From an uncultured Bacteroidota bacterium (GTDB lineage Bacteria > Bacteroidota > Bacteroidia > Chitinophagales > Chitinophagaceae): a stretch of DNA of 64,000 nt. A model generated the notes under the pieces. The model was not told the origin of the DNA. It was given only the letters and a program-made list of their open reading frames with translations, and did no database searches. The stretch is from the NCBI GenBank assembly GCA_903882805.1, contig CAIRYK010000046.1, positions 1-64,000 of the forward strand, given 5' to 3'. Below are positions 35,187 through 43,761 of the stretch, piece by piece; within the stretch, counting starts at the first letter, position 1, and each line of letters opens with the position of its first letter. A program made the translations under genes and the position numbers.

Positions 35187-36281
35187 CTATTTCTTGGTAG
35201 CAGCAATTATTTTATCCATCAGTAAATGAAGTTTCCTGATTTCCGCCCTGCCATTTTCTTCACCGCACGAGCATGCCGTTACTATAACCAGCTCTAAATC
35301 GGGAACAATGCAAATGAGCTGGCCGCAAACGCCGCTTGCCACATAAACCTGGTGTTTGTTCGATTGTCTGCGCCACCAGAAATATCCATAGCCGTTTGCG
35401 CCGGGAAGCACATCCCAGTAATTGAGCTGCGCTTGTTTTGCTGTCGATTCTTTCACCCAATTTTCAGAAATAATTTGTAGTCCGTTAATTTTACCTTTTT
35501 TTAGATATAGTATCCCGAACCGCATCATGTCATGAGCCGTAAAATACATATCGCAGCCGCCAATGTATCGGCCCATTGCATCGGTGTTCCAGCGTTGCAG
35601 TTTCATTCCGGCGGGGGCAAACAAAAAAGAATCCGCAAATTTCCATAAATCAAAGGGTATATGCCGGGCAAGCGCTACCCCGAAAGTGTGTGCGCCACCG
35701 CTGCAATAGTTAAATTTTTTGCCTGGCGCATATTCCTCGGAAAAGGGGAGATCTAATGTGAAGCGTACGGGATCGGATGAATTGACAAATGCCTGACAGA
35801 TAGGTCCGAAATCGTTCCATTCCAGACCTGTTTGCATGGTTATTAAATTTCGCAAAGTCAGGGTTTGTAGTATTGAATCATCCCTTTTCATATCTTCTGC
35901 AAACCATGTTCCCGGCGTGTGTCTGTTCAAATTATAATTTGGCAACGCATCCAACACTTTTGTGTCAAGAGTTTTTAAATATCCTTGCGCCATCGCTACG
36001 CCGGCTATCGCAGAAAGTACGCTTTTAGAGGCCGATTTGATATTGAAAGTACTGTCGCGATTAAAGTTGTGGAAGTATTTTTCGTAAATAAGCGCGTCCT
36101 TTTGCCAAATCAGAAATGCATCGAGGTTGGGTACTTGCTTCGACGCTTCAACTGCAATAGTCTTTAAAAAACCAGCGGCATATCCGCGACTTTCAGGCAA
36201 AGCGGTGGGAAGTGATTTACCCGTGTTTTGCGCTGTCAATTGCAAGGGAATAATTAGGAATAATAGGTATAGGTTGCGCAT
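35187..36281 (-). CDS. Secreted serine hydrolase (class C beta-lactamase fold)
   Basis: The 364-residue protein has a signal peptide (MRNLYLLFLIIPLQLTAQ). The catalytic SxxK is S83-A-S-K86 (IKSASKSVLSA). The second motif reads NYCSGG, where YxN or YSN is usual. A domain with YGYFWWRRQ and VYVASGVCGQLICIVPDLELVIV stands in place of the KTG region. The family includes esterases, D-aminopeptidases and beta-lactamase-like proteins, and the substrate is not predictable. It is monocistronic and probably periplasmic. Confidence 0.85.
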   Translation of the reverse strand: MRNLYLLFLIIPLQLTAQNTGKSLPTALPESRGYAAGFLKTIAVEASKQVPNLDAFLIWQKDALIYEKYFHNFNRDSTFNIKSASKSVLSAIAGVAMAQGYLKTLDTKVLDALPNYNLNRHTPGTWFAEDMKRDDSILQTLTLRNLITMQTGLEWNDFGPICQAFVNSSDPVRFTLDLPFSEEYAPGKKFNYCSGGAHTFGVALARHIPFDLWKFADSFLFAPAGMKLQRWNTDAMGRYIGGCDMYFTAHDMMRFGILYLKKGKINGLQIISENWVKESTAKQAQLNYWDVLPGANGYGYFWWRRQSNKHQVYVASGVCGQLICIVPDLELVIVTACSCGEENGRAEIRKLHLLMDKIIAATKK

Positions 36282-36488
36282 ATTGTGTGCAAAGTAGAAA
36301 CTATAAACTGTAAATTACAAAGAGGGATGTTTATAGCGTCTATACGAAGCCAACAGATAATGTAGGGCGAAGATATGTAAATTTAGTGTTTGCCGTTGTT
36401 TGTCTCAAAGCCAACTATCGATGGAAGGGTTGTTATTGATTGCTCTATATTTGAGTTTGTTTCATTTTTTAGAAGGCAATTAGCCGGT

Positions 36489-37931
36489 TTATTTAGGAGA
36501 ATAGGGTATTGGCTCAGCAATCTTCTCAATCATTCCTTTAAAGATTAATCCGTGAAATGGTAGCACAGAGTACCAGTACAGTCTGCCCAACACACCCAAT
36601 GGTCTGAAAGTAGCCGTTTGAGTAAGCAGGTTGTTTTTGTCGATTTTAAATTCTAGCCAGGCCTCACCGGGTAACTTCATTTCTGCATACAGAAGCAGCC
36701 GTTGTTCATTTTTGTTAGCCAATAGCACGCGCCAAAAATCGAGCGCTTCGCCGGATGCCAGTTCGGTGTCGCTCTTCCTACCTCGCCTCATGCCTACACC
36801 GCCGGCAAGCTGATCTAAGAAGCCTCGTAGTTTCCAAAGCCAGTTGCCATAATACCATCCCGTTTTACCGCCTATTGCCCAGATCTTTTCAAGAGAAGCA
36901 ACAGGGTTACTAATGTTCATCGTTCGTATATCTTTGAAACAACCGTTAACTGGCACTTCAATATATTTTGAAAGCCCGCCTGTAAATATGGCGCTTGTTT
37001 GTGCATCTTTCCAACTGGAAAGTACTTGGTTTTGTTCTATTCTGTCGAACGCCATTTCGATGGCAGTTTCATATTTGATGAGTTTAATGCCAAGCAGTGC
37101 AGCTAAATTGTTAGGTGTACAAATTACCTCAATTTTCATGCTGTTAACCAGGTTTTTTGCAAGGGCGAACGAAGTAGCAGTTACAAAATATAACCAATAC
37201 GACGAGATTTTAGGCGTCATTACCGGTACAATTACTATGCTCCTTTTTAATCCTCTTATTTTAGCAAAAATTAAAAGCATCTCCTTGTAACTTAATACGT
37301 CGGGCCCGCCAATATCGTAACTTTTATTGTAGGTTTCTGTTTTACCTAATACGCCAATCAGAAATTCTACAACATTGCGAATGGCAATGGGCTGACACTT
37401 TGTTTTTAGCCAACTTGGCGTAATCATAAACGGTAACTTTTCAACCAAATCGCGGATTATTTCAAAAGAAGCGCTGCCAGACCCTACTATTATGCCAGCC
37501 TTTAAGGTAGTCAATGCGAAAGTAGAACCAGACAAAACTGTTTCAACGTTTTTGCGGGAAGATAAATGCTTAGATAACTCGCTTGCATTGCTAATACCGC
37601 TGAGGTACACAACCTGCTTTGCGTTTGTTTGCTCTATCCTGTTTTTGAAATTAGTTGCGCAGACCGCCTCCATATTTTCAAAGTCGCCTGTTTCGGTCGA
37701 CATCGAATGAATCAGATAGTACGCAACATCTATGTCATTGGGGATTTGTTGTAAGGTAGCGCTATTCAAAAAATCAGCTTCAATTACTGTCAGGTTTTGC
37801 GCCGAATAGTTTTTGTAATTGAACCTGTTCTTGTCTCTCACACAGCAAATTACTTCATGCTTATCGCCTAAAAGAACTGGCAAAAGTCTTTGTGCAATGT
37901 ATCCTGTAACACCAGTGAGTAGAATCTTCAT
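36489..37931 (-). CDS. NAD(P)-binding SDR/DUF2867 protein
   Basis: The 480-residue protein has an N-terminal atypical-SDR Rossmann domain (LLTGVTGYIAQRLLPVLL at 4-21, VAYYLIHSMS, VVYLSGISN) to about residue 290. A DUF2867 domain follows (about 320-475; IWAIGGKTGWYYGNWLWKLRGFLDQLAGG and RPLGVLGRLYWYSVLPFHGLIF). This two-domain layout is a known Bacteroidota/Proteobacteria type called SDR family oxidoreductase, of unknown substrate. Close to the C-terminus are hydrophobic stretches that may contact membranes. Confidence 0.85.
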   Translation of the reverse strand: MKILLTGVTGYIAQRLLPVLLGDKHEVICCVRDKNRFNYKNYSAQNLTVIEADFLNSATLQQIPNDIDVAYYLIHSMSTETGDFENMEAVCATNFKNRIEQTNAKQVVYLSGISNASELSKHLSSRKNVETVLSGSTFALTTLKAGIIVGSGSASFEIIRDLVEKLPFMITPSWLKTKCQPIAIRNVVEFLIGVLGKTETYNKSYDIGGPDVLSYKEMLLIFAKIRGLKRSIVIVPVMTPKISSYWLYFVTATSFALAKNLVNSMKIEVICTPNNLAALLGIKLIKYETAIEMAFDRIEQNQVLSSWKDAQTSAIFTGGLSKYIEVPVNGCFKDIRTMNISNPVASLEKIWAIGGKTGWYYGNWLWKLRGFLDQLAGGVGMRRGRKSDTELASGEALDFWRVLLANKNEQRLLLYAEMKLPGEAWLEFKIDKNNLLTQTATFRPLGVLGRLYWYSVLPFHGLIFKGMIEKIAEPIPYSPK

Positions 37932-38127
37932 AAAGTTAAATTACTCGTTTTAAGTGTTTTCAGAACAGCGCAACAGGTAGTAAATATAGCCAATAAACGG
38001 GTCATTTACATAGAAAGTTGGTAGAAAATGGTTATGAGAAAGTGCATTGGAAGCAAAGCCAGTCATTTGATGATAAGCATTTAGTAAATTGGAGACGCTG
38101 GCTTGCATAAAAAAACATCGTCCGAAA

Positions 38128-38165
38128 TAAAAAGCCTTGAAAGTGTTAGCTATCAAGGCTTTTCT
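38128..38165. terminator. Hairpin with T-run downstream of the SDR promoter region
   Basis: AAAAGCCTTGA (38,130-38,140) pairs with TCAAGGCTTTT (38,153-38,163). A diverged copy of the same sequence, including the AAGTGTT loop, lies at about 43,165-43,196. No gene clearly ends here. The rest of 37,932-38,413 holds no gene I can support. Confidence 0.6.
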
Positions 38166-38413
38166 AAGTTACTTGGTTAAGCGTTTTCACGATCTCGATA
38201 TCATCCTTGCATTTGGGTGTCATTGCCTAAATACCTTGGTATAGCAGGTGTTTGTTCAAATGCGTTAGCTGTAGTATTCCGTGCGAACATTATTAACCTA
38301 TATCAGGCAATGCTATTAATAAGTGCGCTTGTTGCTTGGGTAGGTCTAATTCACCTCGGTAGCCGTGTGGTTTTTACTGTATGGTTGATTTTGTAGTAGT
38401 TATTAATGCGCAC

Positions 38414-38908
38414 TTACTTGATATTGGCTAATAACTGCTCCAGATAGGTGAGTGTCATGGTGAAGCCTCCCTGAAAGCCCATTTCAATCATTTTTTCCAT
38501 TTGCTCGAGCGAATCATGTTTTATTACAATACTCACTTTTGTTGTTCCATTTTGTTCGCTAAAACTCAAGTCCCAATCAGTGCCCGGCAACTCAGGGTTT
38601 TCATCTTTGTCTGCAAAGGCGTTTATCATTTTGAAGTTGGTTTTCGGGCTAATGGACACAAATTTTTGTAGCGACCAATGCTCCTGACCCTCTGGGCTTA
38701 CCATAGCGTAGAATCTATGCCCACCAACTTTGAAATCCATGAATTTTGATTTTGATAACCATGGCTTGGGCGCCCACCACTGGTCGAGGATTTCTTGTTT
38801 GGTAAAAGCATCCCATACCAGCGATAGGTCGGCATCAAATTCTTTGTTTACGAATGCCGTTTTTGATGCTTTGTCTACGATAAAATCAAATAGCAGATTC
38901 TTGCTCAT
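38414..38908 (-). CDS. AHSA1/SRPBCC-domain protein
   Basis: The 164-residue protein is a START-like hydrophobic-cavity domain. It has [44 protein letters not shown] and a C-terminal [18 protein letters not shown]. Such AHSA1-type proteins are often encoded next to ArsR regulators, as here: the regulator gene overlaps its start by 23 nt. Ligand unknown. Regulation by the upstream ArsR protein is inferred from this coupling. Confidence 0.88.
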   Translation of the reverse strand: MSKNLLFDFIVDKASKTAFVNKEFDADLSLVWDAFTKQEILDQWWAPKPWLSKSKFMDFKVGGHRFYAMVSPEGQEHWSLQKFVSISPKTNFKMINAFADKDENPELPGTDWDLSFSEQNGTTKVSIVIKHDSLEQMEKMIEMGFQGGFTMTLTYLEQLLANIK

Positions 38909-39224
38909 TTTTTTCTTTTTTTATTGTTGATAATAAATTGTCGAGTTGATTGAAACGCGTTTCCCAGATTTTGCGGAATTGTGCAAGCCAATGGTCTACC
39001 TCTTTCATTTTATCTATTTCGAGTTGGTAATAGATTTCTCTTCCTTTCTGATCGCTGGTGACCAATCCGCACTCCTGCAGAATTTGTATGTGTTTTGACA
39101 CAGTTTGCCGCGTAGAGTCGAATTGTTCGGCTATGGCATTGGGTGTCATCGCCTGTATTGCAAGCAGGGCAATAATAGCCCTGCGGGTAGGGTCTGCAAT
39201 GGCCTGAAAAATGTCCCGTCTCAT
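38886..39224 (-). CDS. ArsR-family transcriptional regulator
   Basis: The 112-residue winged-helix protein has [47 protein letters not shown] as its helix-turn-helix and KGREIYYQL as the wing. It lacks the metal-binding ELCVCDL motif, so it is likely not a metal sensor. It overlaps the AHSA1 gene it precedes. The promoter region contains paired dyads that probably serve as its own operator. Confidence 0.9.
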   Translation of the reverse strand: MRRDIFQAIADPTRRAIIALLAIQAMTPNAIAEQFDSTRQTVSKHIQILQECGLVTSDQKGREIYYQLEIDKMKEVDHWLAQFRKIWETRFNQLDNLLSTIKKEKNEQESAI

Positions 39225-39240
39225 TGTTTGATTTATTTAT

Positions 39241-39281
39241 GCAGTTGATTGACTGCAAATATAATGCAGTTAATCAACTGC
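39241..39281 (-). promoter_or_regulatory. Promoter and paired dyad operator of the ArsR gene
   Basis: The minus strand has the -7 element TATATTTG (39,263-39,256). It is flanked by the dyads GCAGT-N6-ACTGC (39,241-39,256) and GCAGTT-N4-AACTGC (39,266-39,281). The outer halves also form GCAGTTGATT with AATCAACTGC. Confidence 0.6.
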
Positions 39282-39326
39282 GCAATATTTTTTTGAATTT
39301 TATACGCTTGTTATAGATTGGTAATC

Positions 39327-39484
39327 ATACCAAATCGACATAAAAATTTGGCGCCAGCGCATGTCATTGCGCCGTTAGGTGCATTAGGTTTGTAGTAGCG
39401 TTATGTATTATTAATTATTTATAAGCTGCGCTTCGTAGCGTCGTAACAAACCTCGCATGGCGATTTTTAATTTTCAAACAGTAT
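39327..39484 (+). repeat. Dispersed ~150-bp extragenic repeat, copy 3
   Basis: It starts ATACCAAATCGAC and ends TTTTCAAACAGTAT. The conserved hairpin reads GCGCC-GTTA-GGTGC, so one pair became a G-T wobble. It is slightly longer than the other copies owing to an insertion near TATTATTAATTATT. Confidence 0.8.
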
Positions 39485-39592
39485 AGTTCACCTGGTGTTT
39501 GATCTTGTTTGCTTTATTTAAAATCTATCCAAAACCAGTTGAGGAGGTACAAACAATAAAGGAAGAACATTTAAACCATATAAACCCTGGCC

Positions 39593-40690
39593 CTATTTTG
39601 TGCAAGTCGGTCGAAATTTTGATAACCAGAATTTAGTCCGTTTCAGGTAATAATCGGGGGATAATGGTGCGTAACTTTCATAGCGAAATTCGTTGAAGGT
39701 AAAAGGTATTGCCGGTTCAATTTGCGTGCCTTCGTGCCACTCATTGAAAGATGTAATTCCGATCATTTTCAAATTTGCTTGGAATGCTGCTGCAAACATT
39801 TCATCATAATATTTTCCCTGCCTCCTTGGTTTTGTATTCGATTTATTCCATGGACGTATGCGATTATCGTTATAACCGGGACCAACCGACGGTATAAAAA
39901 GTTTATTATGCTTATCTGCCCACGACTGCATATTAGGCCAGTTAGCGGGAGTAGATCCATAGGTGAATCCACTACTTGCGAAATAAGTGTACATGCCGTC
40001 GAAGCCGCCGTCTATAAATGTTTGTTCGTCATCTTTGTTTACCCAAAGCCCAATAATATCGGCATCGTGTGTTGTATGCCGGATGGTATGGCTGCCGGTA
40101 TCGGTTAATATCTGCGCCCATTGTATGGCAGGTATCATATAGGAGTCGTATACGAAAAAAATCGGTCTGCCTGTTTTTTGATCTCTGTAAAATGCCGGGT
40201 GATTGCCAAATCGATCGATTAGCAATGCAATTGCCGCTTTGGTTGTCAATACTGTCTTTCTAACCACAGGTTCGATCTGAAAACACACCTTAACGCGATG
40301 ATGATAGGCGGCATTCAGAATTGGCGCTACAGATTTATAGGTGTAATCATCCTCGCCAAGCCAGGTAACGGCTATTACGCCTATGCCGGCATAGGCGATT
40401 TGTGCTAAATGCCTATCTATAAGCGCTGAATCTGCGCTACTATACTCACCCGATTTTGGGTAATAATCAGCGCCTATATCGCCATTGCCCACAAACATCT
40501 TTTTAGTAGTGTCTTTGTCATTTTGCGGCATCACCGGATGCGACCAATGATAAAGTTGCTTATCTGTAGCTTTGTTGCCATACCAATTGTAGTAAAAACA
40601 AAAGGCGCGATAATTTAGTGAGTCGGTTGGCTGCGCTTTTGCAGCCAAACTAAGTGAAAGTAGAAAAATATGTATAATAAATTTCATCAA
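39593..40690 (-). CDS. GH99-like glycoside hydrolase, secreted
   Basis: The 365-residue protein has a signal peptide (MMKFIIHIFLLSLSLAAKA) and a GH99/GH71-type barrel. The evidence is YRAFCFYYNWYGN, ADYYPKSGEYSSADSALIDRH, GIGVIAVTWLGED, KVCFQIEP and SFNEWHEGTQIEPA near the C-terminus, which contains the conserved glutamate region. GH99 enzymes are endo-alpha-mannosidases or mannanases that cut within alpha-mannan or N-glycan mannose. The exact substrate here is uncertain. No SusC/D pair is adjacent. Confidence 0.85.
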   Translation of the reverse strand: MMKFIIHIFLLSLSLAAKAQPTDSLNYRAFCFYYNWYGNKATDKQLYHWSHPVMPQNDKDTTKKMFVGNGDIGADYYPKSGEYSSADSALIDRHLAQIAYAGIGVIAVTWLGEDDYTYKSVAPILNAAYHHRVKVCFQIEPVVRKTVLTTKAAIALLIDRFGNHPAFYRDQKTGRPIFFVYDSYMIPAIQWAQILTDTGSHTIRHTTHDADIIGLWVNKDDEQTFIDGGFDGMYTYFASSGFTYGSTPANWPNMQSWADKHNKLFIPSVGPGYNDNRIRPWNKSNTKPRRQGKYYDEMFAAAFQANLKMIGITSFNEWHEGTQIEPAIPFTFNEFRYESYAPLSPDYYLKRTKFWLSKFRPTCTK

Positions 40691-40967
40691 TTCTAAATGC
40701 AGTAAAGCCGTTTAAAAATTTCAAAATGATCTCGATGCCGCTAATCTTTACACGCTAAATTTGGAAAGCCTCGATCCATGCTCTAGCAAGTGGGTTAAAG
40801 TTCACAACAAAGCTGCCAAGGTACTGATTTTAGCATTTACAGCCCAGCCCAATTAGTGATATGCAGATGGTTGTGGTAGAGTTTAAAAGAGGATTTTTCA
40901 TTAGGTAGTTTATTATTTTCTTTTAACTTTCGAAACTCCTTTGGCAGAAATTTTATAATTTAACCCT

Positions 40968-42932
40968 GTGAATAAAGTTAGAAAGCAGGGCGTTTTGCCT
41001 AAAATGGATGTTCCCAATGTAAAAAGGCCGACAGATAATGGCGGCATACGTAATTTCAGTAGCGCTTTTATTCGTTTCCCAATTCAGGCAATTATACTTG
41101 CTGCTATAGCTTTCGTTTTATATTTCAATACCTTCACTAACGAATATGCGCTAGATGATGTAATGGTTATACAGCAAAATGAGTATGTACACCAAGGCTT
41201 AAAGGGTATTCCATCTATCATTGCCAAAGATACCTATGATAGTTATTTTAGGCAGGCAAATTCCACTAATGAGCTTTCCGGGGGAAGATATCGTCCTTTG
41301 TCTGTAATTACATTTGCTATAGAGGAAGAACTGCTTGGCAAGGACAATGATGAAAACCCGGCATTGGGTCAAACCATAAGCGAGCAAGCTGCAAAGTATA
41401 TGCATACAAGGCATGTGGTCAATGTATTGCTATATATGCTTTCAGTTGTGGTATTCCTTTACTTTCTGCGCAAAATAATTTTTCAGAATGCCTCATTAGT
41501 TGCTTTTGTAGCGGCCTTACTATTTACCATTCATCCCATCCATACAGAGGTTGTGGCTAATATAAAAAGCAGAGACGAGTTGTTGTCGTTCCTCTTTATC
41601 TGTTTCACTTTCATCAATGCATATAAGTATGCAGAGGATAAAAAAATTAGCGCTTTGGTAGTTGCACTGGTATGTTATACGCTGGCGCTTTTTTCTAAAG
41701 AATATGCAATTGTTATGGTGGGTTTAATTCCACTCATGTATTATCTGTTCAAACGCGATACCTTCAAGAATAGCATTAAGGGCGCCGTACCTTTTTTAAT
41801 AATACTGGCGGGATATTTATTGGTTCGTTTTTCGGTAGTAGGGCATAAATCACCAATTGTGGATACCGATCTTCAAAATAACCCTTACCTGTATGCTACA
41901 GGTTTGCAAAAAATAACAACAGAAATAGCCACTTTACTTAATTATCTTAAACTGTTATTATTACCCTATCCATTATCAGCCGACTACTCTTACAGCCAAA
42001 TACCCTATAATGGTCTTTCAGCATTGAAGTTTTGGGTGTCTTTGGCCGTGCATCTCGGCCTGGTTATTTTGGGTATAAGCTTGTTTTTGAAACGAAATGT
42101 ATTGTGTTTTGCAATTGTATTTTATCTACTTAACCTGTTATTGGTTTCTAATCTGCTTTTTGATCTTGGGGCTACTATGGGGGAGCGACTTATCTATCAT
42201 TCATCTGCCGGTTTTGTTATGGCAATTTCATGGTTGCTGGTAGCAGGTATTGAAAAAATAAAGGTGTATTTACCCTACAGAATTGTTTATTTGGCAATAT
42301 TAATTGTTCTTGTGGTAGTAAGCGGGTACGAAGTAATAACCCGAAATGAAGACTGGAAAAATACAAATACTTTGTTCGCAAAGGATGTTCAAACAGTACC
42401 CGCAAGTTTTCTCGCCAACGGAATTGCCGGGGTAGGGTATTGTGCAATGTCAGATTTGCCGGAAAATAAAGTAAAAAGGGTAGAACTGATTGAAAAGGGA
42501 ATAGCTTATCTCGACAGGTCGATTGCGATTAATGGCAAATATGTAAATGGGTATTTTAACCGGGCATTGGCATACAATTCTCTTTCGCAATGGGATAAGC
42601 AACTTAGCGATCTGGATTCTGTGAAAAAGTATAAGCCCGATTATCCCGGGTTAGCCGACCAATACCAGTACCTGTACCACGACAAGGGTTTAGACTGCTG
42701 GAAGTCGAAGAAATTTGACGACGCTGTAAATGCTTTCAAACGAGGCTGTGAGCTGGCGCCCAAAGATCCAGAAATGTGGTATATGCTCGGTATAACTTAT
42801 TATAGTATGAAGGATTATACGGCCGCTATCAAGGTATGGGATGTAACGCTAAAATTAAATCCTAACCATCAAGGTGCGAAAAGTGCATATCCGGTCGCTT
42901 TGAAATTCATAGGGTCGTCAGGAGGAAAATAA
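40968..42932 (+). CDS. Polytopic membrane protein with C-terminal TPRs (TMTC-like)
   Basis: The 654-residue protein has about ten membrane segments (from about 40 to 455), then a TPR region (about 480-640; YLDRSIAINGKYVNGYFNRALAYNSL and WYMLGITYYSMKDYTAAIKVW). The first loop has YALDDVMVIQQNEYV and the HPIHTEVVANIKSRDELLSFLF motif of the GT-C fold seen in TMTC and related O-mannosyltransferases. A glycosyltransferase role is inferred. The frame opens with GTG at 40,968; the ATG at 41,004 is an alternative start. Confidence 0.82.
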   Translation: MNKVRKQGVLPKMDVPNVKRPTDNGGIRNFSSAFIRFPIQAIILAAIAFVLYFNTFTNEYALDDVMVIQQNEYVHQGLKGIPSIIAKDTYDSYFRQANSTNELSGGRYRPLSVITFAIEEELLGKDNDENPALGQTISEQAAKYMHTRHVVNVLLYMLSVVVFLYFLRKIIFQNASLVAFVAALLFTIHPIHTEVVANIKSRDELLSFLFICFTFINAYKYAEDKKISALVVALVCYTLALFSKEYAIVMVGLIPLMYYLFKRDTFKNSIKGAVPFLIILAGYLLVRFSVVGHKSPIVDTDLQNNPYLYATGLQKITTEIATLLNYLKLLLLPYPLSADYSYSQIPYNGLSALKFWVSLAVHLGLVILGISLFLKRNVLCFAIVFYLLNLLLVSNLLFDLGATMGERLIYHSSAGFVMAISWLLVAGIEKIKVYLPYRIVYLAILIVLVVVSGYEVITRNEDWKNTNTLFAKDVQTVPASFLANGIAGVGYCAMSDLPENKVKRVELIEKGIAYLDRSIAINGKYVNGYFNRALAYNSLSQWDKQLSDLDSVKKYKPDYPGLADQYQYLYHDKGLDCWKSKKFDDAVNAFKRGCELAPKDPEMWYMLGITYYSMKDYTAAIKVWDVTLKLNPNHQGAKSAYPVALKFIGSSGGK

Positions 42933-43418
42933 AGAAGATTTTAGGTTTTACAAAAGGGGAAGCAAATATTGCGTAGTGCATAAATTTATTAATTGTCGTT
43001 AGCTAAAATCTGGACTAAATCTAACTGGTCTTATACTTCTTTATTTAATGCATAATGCCAGAAGGCGCTATGAAAATTAATTTGCTTGGGGCCGTAATCG
43101 TTCGCTGATGACGTTGTGCAAAGATGAAATGATACATCAAATGCAACCCAGCAGGGTAATGAAAAACCTTAAAAGTGTTGGTTATCAATGATTTATGAAA
43201 CGATCCTGTTTGTGGTGAGTTTGTTGACATGTATTTGCAACTATTTGAACCAAATTCACTCCATGTTTTATTTGGTTATCTAGATAAATGACGCGCTGTG
43301 AAGCAAAAAGAAACAAAATACTTATAAACTGCCACAAATCAGCTACTACTAGAACAAGCGTCCCGCTTGCGAAATAAAAACAAAAAAGCGGAGCGATTTA
43401 TGCACTCCGCTTTCTAAA
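42933..43418. other. Left flank of the island with remnant sequences
   Basis: No supportable gene. The stretch 43,045-43,196 resembles 37,950-38,163 (shared AAAGTGTT-G-TATCAA core and short frames with matching ANTFK/TNTFK residues), suggesting decayed copies of one repeat. A degenerate att-like segment (GATCC at 43,202) and TGCCACAAATC at 43,330 may be remnants of an older element end. Confidence 0.4.
43385..43413. terminator. Hairpin immediately left of the island repeat
   Basis: AAAGCGGAG pairs with CTCCGCTTT. The stem ends 5 nt before the left 16-bp repeat. A different hairpin occupies the equivalent position before the right repeat. Confidence 0.7.
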
Positions 43419-43434
43419 GTGATCCGGATTGGAT
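43419..43434 (+). repeat. Left attachment-type repeat
   Basis: The sequence GTGATCCGGATTGGAT is identical to 63,439-63,454. Read on the minus strand it has the layout of a tRNA 3' end: a 5-nt T-stem, a 7-nt acceptor strand and two more bases. Confidence 0.75.
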
Positions 43435-43549
43435 GTAAAATTATTTATATAAAATCAGCTAATATAGACCTAACTCTTACCGGGCTTCGCCTTGGTCATA
43501 ATGCAACCTGAGTTAATGTGAATTAAGATGAAACAAATTGAGTCGCACT

Positions 43550-43566
43550 TGCCACAAATCTGCCAC
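43550..43566 (+). repeat. TGCCAC-N5-TGCCAC direct repeat, left element end
   Basis: The spacer is AAATC. It begins exactly 131 nt from the start of the left 16-bp repeat. The equivalent pair at 63,570 stands at the same distance from the right repeat. Confidence 0.65.
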
Positions 43567-43761
43567 AAAGGCTTGTTTCAATAAATTAAAAAAACAGAAA
43601 ATTGTTGTGCTTACGTAAATTGCTGTAAACTCTATTGAAGTGAATGATTGCCGAATTTATCAGTGTTAATATCAGCCTAAAATCTACATGTATTTCTTCT
43701 GTTTCTTGCAATTTTGGACAATAAGAGCGATATTTGTGGATAATTCACAAAATACTCAGTT

